Origin: Cristatella mucedo
Taxonomy: Eukaryota; Bryozoa; Phylactolaemata; Cristatellidae
NCBI GenBank assembly: GCA_009760855.2
Contig: WPIO01000010.1
Span: forward strand, 4,617,501-4,681,500
Length of the DNA: 64,000 nucleotides
Direction: 5' to 3'
The notes under the pieces are model-generated. The model was not told the DNA's origin. It saw only the letters and a program-made list of their open reading frames with translations, and made no database searches. Position numbers and translations under genes: made by a program. Below, one piece after another: positions 60,721-64,000 of this stretch (position 1 is its first letter; every line of letters begins with the position of its first letter).

Positions 60721-61804
60721 CTGTCTCCCACTGGCTGCTGCCGATGAGTAACTGCCGGGTTTCGACTGTTTTGTCAGTGATATAGCTGGCTCTACTTCTG
60801 AGTTAAATATCCGTATGCATATTCTGTTTTGGCATGTCTCGGATAACTTTTCAGACTATGCGAAGTATCTAGGAAGACATATGGTTCTTTTAGAGTGCTA
60901 AGCCAATGTCGTATTGTTGTTACTAATATTGTTATCATGATCACACCCAGTGCCTCTCTTGATCTAATGATTATTTAAAAATTTAGCTGAATCTTAAGCA
61001 GTAATTATATATTATAATAATAATTATATAATATAATAATATAAATATAATATAATTATATAAAACGCTAACTTTCCAAAGTTGTGCCCTAGTGCTAGGA
61101 AGAATGAGTCCTGTCGTGAGTAGGAGTTAAACTCGCAACTTGCAAAGCCAGACACGAGAGCACTGCCATCTCGACCGGCGTGAAACATTCCATTCTGTCG
61201 ATCCTTTTTGGGTGCATCGATCTAAAGAGTAAGTTCTCAATGGTTCCAGCTTAAAAAATGGTGGTGCAGCACACCATTGTGTAGAGGTATTGACGAGCAA
61301 AGCGTGTTAGCCGGCTCACCAATGCTGTGTGCAGCGTAAACTGTTCACCACAGCTAACATTTGTGCCCGACTTAAAAGCACTAGCCAGTTGCTGTAGCCA
61401 GAAGGAAGGGCCTACTTTTTGCTGCAGTGCTTTAGCTAAGCTAGATGTCTTGTGTCGTTACTTTATATTTGAATATATACTATGTATAATTACTTTGGTC
61501 AGACTATGGTGCGCAACTTACTGAATAGCTGTGATGTTGAGTGCAAGTGCACAAGAACAGAAATTTTTTTCTGATAACCGTAGCCTCTTCCTATGATGTC
61601 TTGTTTTAGATTTGTGTCCAAAACTTTGCCTAGTCCTGAAAGTATTTGTAAAAGAAAAACTCGGCGCAGGGTTTCTGCTCGGGGAGCGATCGAACGGGAT
61701 CAGACCTCAAAACCCTACCGTTACCGGAACTACGCGGTTCTCCAAGCACTAGCAATCGTTGAAATGCGCTGTTCTTAACATCCTTCCATTTCTCGACAAC
61801 GTCT

Positions 61805-62152
61805 ATTTCAGTTGTACATCCTGGAACTCCCTCCCGACCTGCATCAGAACATCCCCTGACCTGACCACATTTAAAAGAAACTTAAAAACATTCCTATTTA
61901 GGACAGCATTTAGTGGGTCCTTGTGATTCGTCCTCGGTGTGCTTATGCGTGCTGACACTGTTCATGCTGCCACTAACCACATTTGCATGCTGACCCAGTG
62001 CATGTAACCCCTAACCATGTTGTTTTTCAAGCATGATTTTACTTACTATTCTATTGCGTATCACTTTGCAGCAAATGTAAAGCGCCTAGAAAGAGATTAA
62101 GTTCTCTGAGGGCGCTTTATCAAGTGCAATATTATTATTATTATTATTATTA
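61805..62152 (+). mobile_element. LINE, main family, 3' end
   Basis: CCTGGAACTCCCTCCCGACC through the 3' UTR to AAAGAGATTAAGTTCTCTGA and (ATT)n. Confidence 0.88.
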
Positions 62153-62639
62153 CATAATTTAATAATGCAAAATAATGTTACCACTCATCGTGTCTGTCAT
62201 ATCTGGGAACCGTGAGGATTAATGTAATTATTACAGTCTCTGTTCGTATGCCAGAAACTCATTTTTTATTGGTGTAGAGCTCGTATTTAAAAAAAAGGCA
62301 GTATTTCTTTCAGGTGTTACAGTGATGTGGCTCGTGGAGCACCAGAATGCCGGTTTTTTATCCTCAGCCCAGTCCTGTGTCGGGTGCCGTACACCTAAGA
62401 CCTGTAACCCCACCCTAGTGTTTTTTATTCCAGTTATGTGTGTCGTGGACTCTATACCTGGGATGTGATCGGCGTCGTTACTGACAGTAGTATTTACTAA
62501 TCAATCTTTGCTGGCGTTAATCAAAGATCAGCCACAACGTTTTTGACTCAAGAGTACCTATGGGAGTACAATACTAAGAGCATCAATACATTGAGTCACT
62601 AATGATCCCGCGTTAGCTGTAGGAGGAGGCATCGTTTGG
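62153..62639. other. Nothing recognised between two LINE fragments
   Basis: No supported feature. Confidence 0.4.
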
Positions 62640-63375
62640 TGATGTGGAGATGCATGGTGTTTGGTGATGCATTTGTGACATCCCGACTTGACTTCTGTAA
62701 CTCACTGCTTGCTGGTCTACCGGCATGTGCAATCAAGCGCTTTCAGCTGGTGCAAAACTCTGCAGCTAGGCTTGTCTGTCGTGAGCGTCGCAGTTGCCAC
62801 ATCACACCACTTCTCACCGACCTGCACTGGCTACCAGTCAAGCAACGGATTGACTTCAAGGTTTTGTCGCTCACTTTTAGGTCCCTTCATTCTATTGCTC
62901 CAGCTTATCTCTCCGACATACTCCCCCATCAGGCCAAGCATCGTACCACCCGCTTTTCGAAATCCAACAGTCTACAAATACCTCGTACAAACCTTAAATC
63001 CTTTGGAGACCGTGCATTTAGTTCGTATGCTCCCAAAGCTTGGAACTCCCTCCCGACATGCGTCAGAACATCCCCTGACTTGACCACATGTAAAAAGAAC
63101 TTAAAACACACCTATTTAGGACAGCATTTAGTGGGTCCCTGTGATTCGTCCTTCATGTGCTTACGCGAGCTGACACTGTTGCATGCTGCCACTAACCACA
63201 CTTGCATGTTGACCCTGAGCATGTCACCCCTAACCATGTTATTCATGTTGTTTATCAAGCATTACACCACTCACCACTCGATCGTGTTTCTTTTGCAGCA
63301 AATGTTAAGCGCTTAGAAAGAGATTGAGTTCTCTGAGGGCGCTTTATCAAGTGTATTGTTAATATTATTATTATG
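62640..63375 (+). mobile_element. LINE, main family, well-preserved 3' fragment
   Basis: A 226-codon open frame covers VTSRLDFCNSLLAGLPACAI, LTDLHWLPVKQRIDFKVLSL and FSSYAPKAWNSLP. This is the intact C-terminal RT domain followed by the 3' UTR and an ATT tail. Confidence 0.9.
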
Positions 63376-63494
63376 TGTGTCCCATGTGTTCATCCTTAAT
63401 GCTCTCAGCTTCAGCCTACTGAATCTTACCAGAGGCAATCTTGCCAATCAACCAGGCAGCTGCCTGTTTGTGTGCAGTCGCACTGCTGTAATAA

Positions 63495-63560
63495 TACTTA
63501 TATCATTTTTATAGCATCCTGAGAGAACTAAATTTTTATTCTGGCACGTTACAACTCTCT
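63495..63560 (-). mobile_element. SINE family B, tail fragment
   Basis: The reverse complement gives GCCAGAATAAAAATTTAG and CTCAGGATGCTATAAAAATG, a diverged SINE B or LINE tail. Confidence 0.45.
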
Positions 63561-63604
63561 GCGAAAGGTGCAAAACCAAAAGTTTATGACATGCACGTTG
63601 CTAT

Positions 63605-63722
63605 GCTTTGGCCCTAGAGTTAAGGAGCTTGCCTTTGACGACCGAAGTGGTGGCCTCGAGCCCTGCGGCATATGTGAAGCACTTGGATAGACTCTTAGGG
63701 CCTTTTACAAATGAACTATATA
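63605..63722 (+). mobile_element. SINE family B, diverged copy
   Basis: B-box region GGCCTCGAGCCCTGCGG, then ATATGTGAAGCACTTGGATA and CTTAGGGCCTTTTACAAATG. Confidence 0.65.
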
Positions 63723-64000
63723 TACTCACACACAAAAGTATTTACGAGGTGCATTAGACACCGTCTACTTAGTAACTATTCACTCTCGGAGCTCTTATGT
63801 AAACCCAACTGACACAAAAACACCCCGGCGGTCTGTTAATGCAAGCCGTTAATTAACGAACGACAACGAAAATGCAGTCTGTAGTGGGCCTGCGAACACT
63901 CCCACTTTGCAGCTGGCGACTGGAGCCGTATTCTATGGACCGATGAAAGAGTTAGTTCACGGTCCACGGAGATGGCAAGCGGAGGACTTTTGTCCGATAA
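63723..64000. other. Window end, nothing recognised
   Basis: No supported feature. Confidence 0.4.

Larger units (their letters stand above)
59621..61804. other. Downstream of Mff exon 2; mostly unrecognised
   Basis: Contains two tRNA-like minus-strand segments (59960-60050 and 60640-60720) and an AT-rich stretch at 60990-61065. One weak candidate exon starts at 61610. Confidence 0.4.

Overview
The window is animal nuclear DNA. Its genes are split into short exons with GT-AG introns, there are no operons, and the sequence is packed with 5'-truncated non-LTR retrotransposons (LINEs), tRNA-derived SINEs, decayed DNA transposons and long microsatellites. Exons were joined by hand from splice sites, reading phase and remembered family sequence. 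Three conserved genes result: Raptor (RPTOR, C-terminal part), Cdk1 (complete) and Mff/Tango11 (N-terminal part). The Cdk1 protein, including an HPNVVCLEDVLM stretch shared in part with fly Cdk1, suggests a protostome, possibly a chelicerate. That placement is an inference, and the phylum is not proven.

Layout. 1-3.2 kb is an antisense LINE. 3.7-25.8 kb (+) holds 14 exons of Raptor, from the HEAT-repeat region through a Ser/Ala/Gln-rich linker to the WD40 propeller and the stop; the 5' part of the gene lies outside the window. 26.3-33.7 kb (-) is the complete 7-exon Cdk1 gene, tail-to-tail with Raptor and about 500 bp from it. 34-42 kb is intergenic, with SINEs and a decayed near-full-length LINE. 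42.6-44.9 kb (-) is a candidate two-exon multi-pass membrane protein gene, perhaps MTFP1-like, with a possible GC-AG intron and a CpG-rich 5' flank. 46-52 kb is repeats, including a second LINE family with a YADD motif. 52.1-59.6 kb (+) carries the first two coding exons of Mff, separated by a 7-kb intron filled with LINEs, a Tc1-like remnant, a SINE and a small hAT-like element. 59.6-64 kb is more intronic or intergenic repeat sequence.

The three recognised genes are not an operon or pathway unit. Raptor is the substrate-recruiting subunit of mTORC1, Cdk1 is the mitotic kinase, and Mff is the outer-membrane adaptor for Drp1-driven mitochondrial fission. The most unusual material is in the repeats. 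One SINE family shares its 3' tail with the main LINE. Another SINE family carries a near-perfect palindrome where the tRNA anticodon arm should be. An unidentified, roughly 0.85-kb dispersed repeat occurs twice. Several nested insertions give a relative insertion history.
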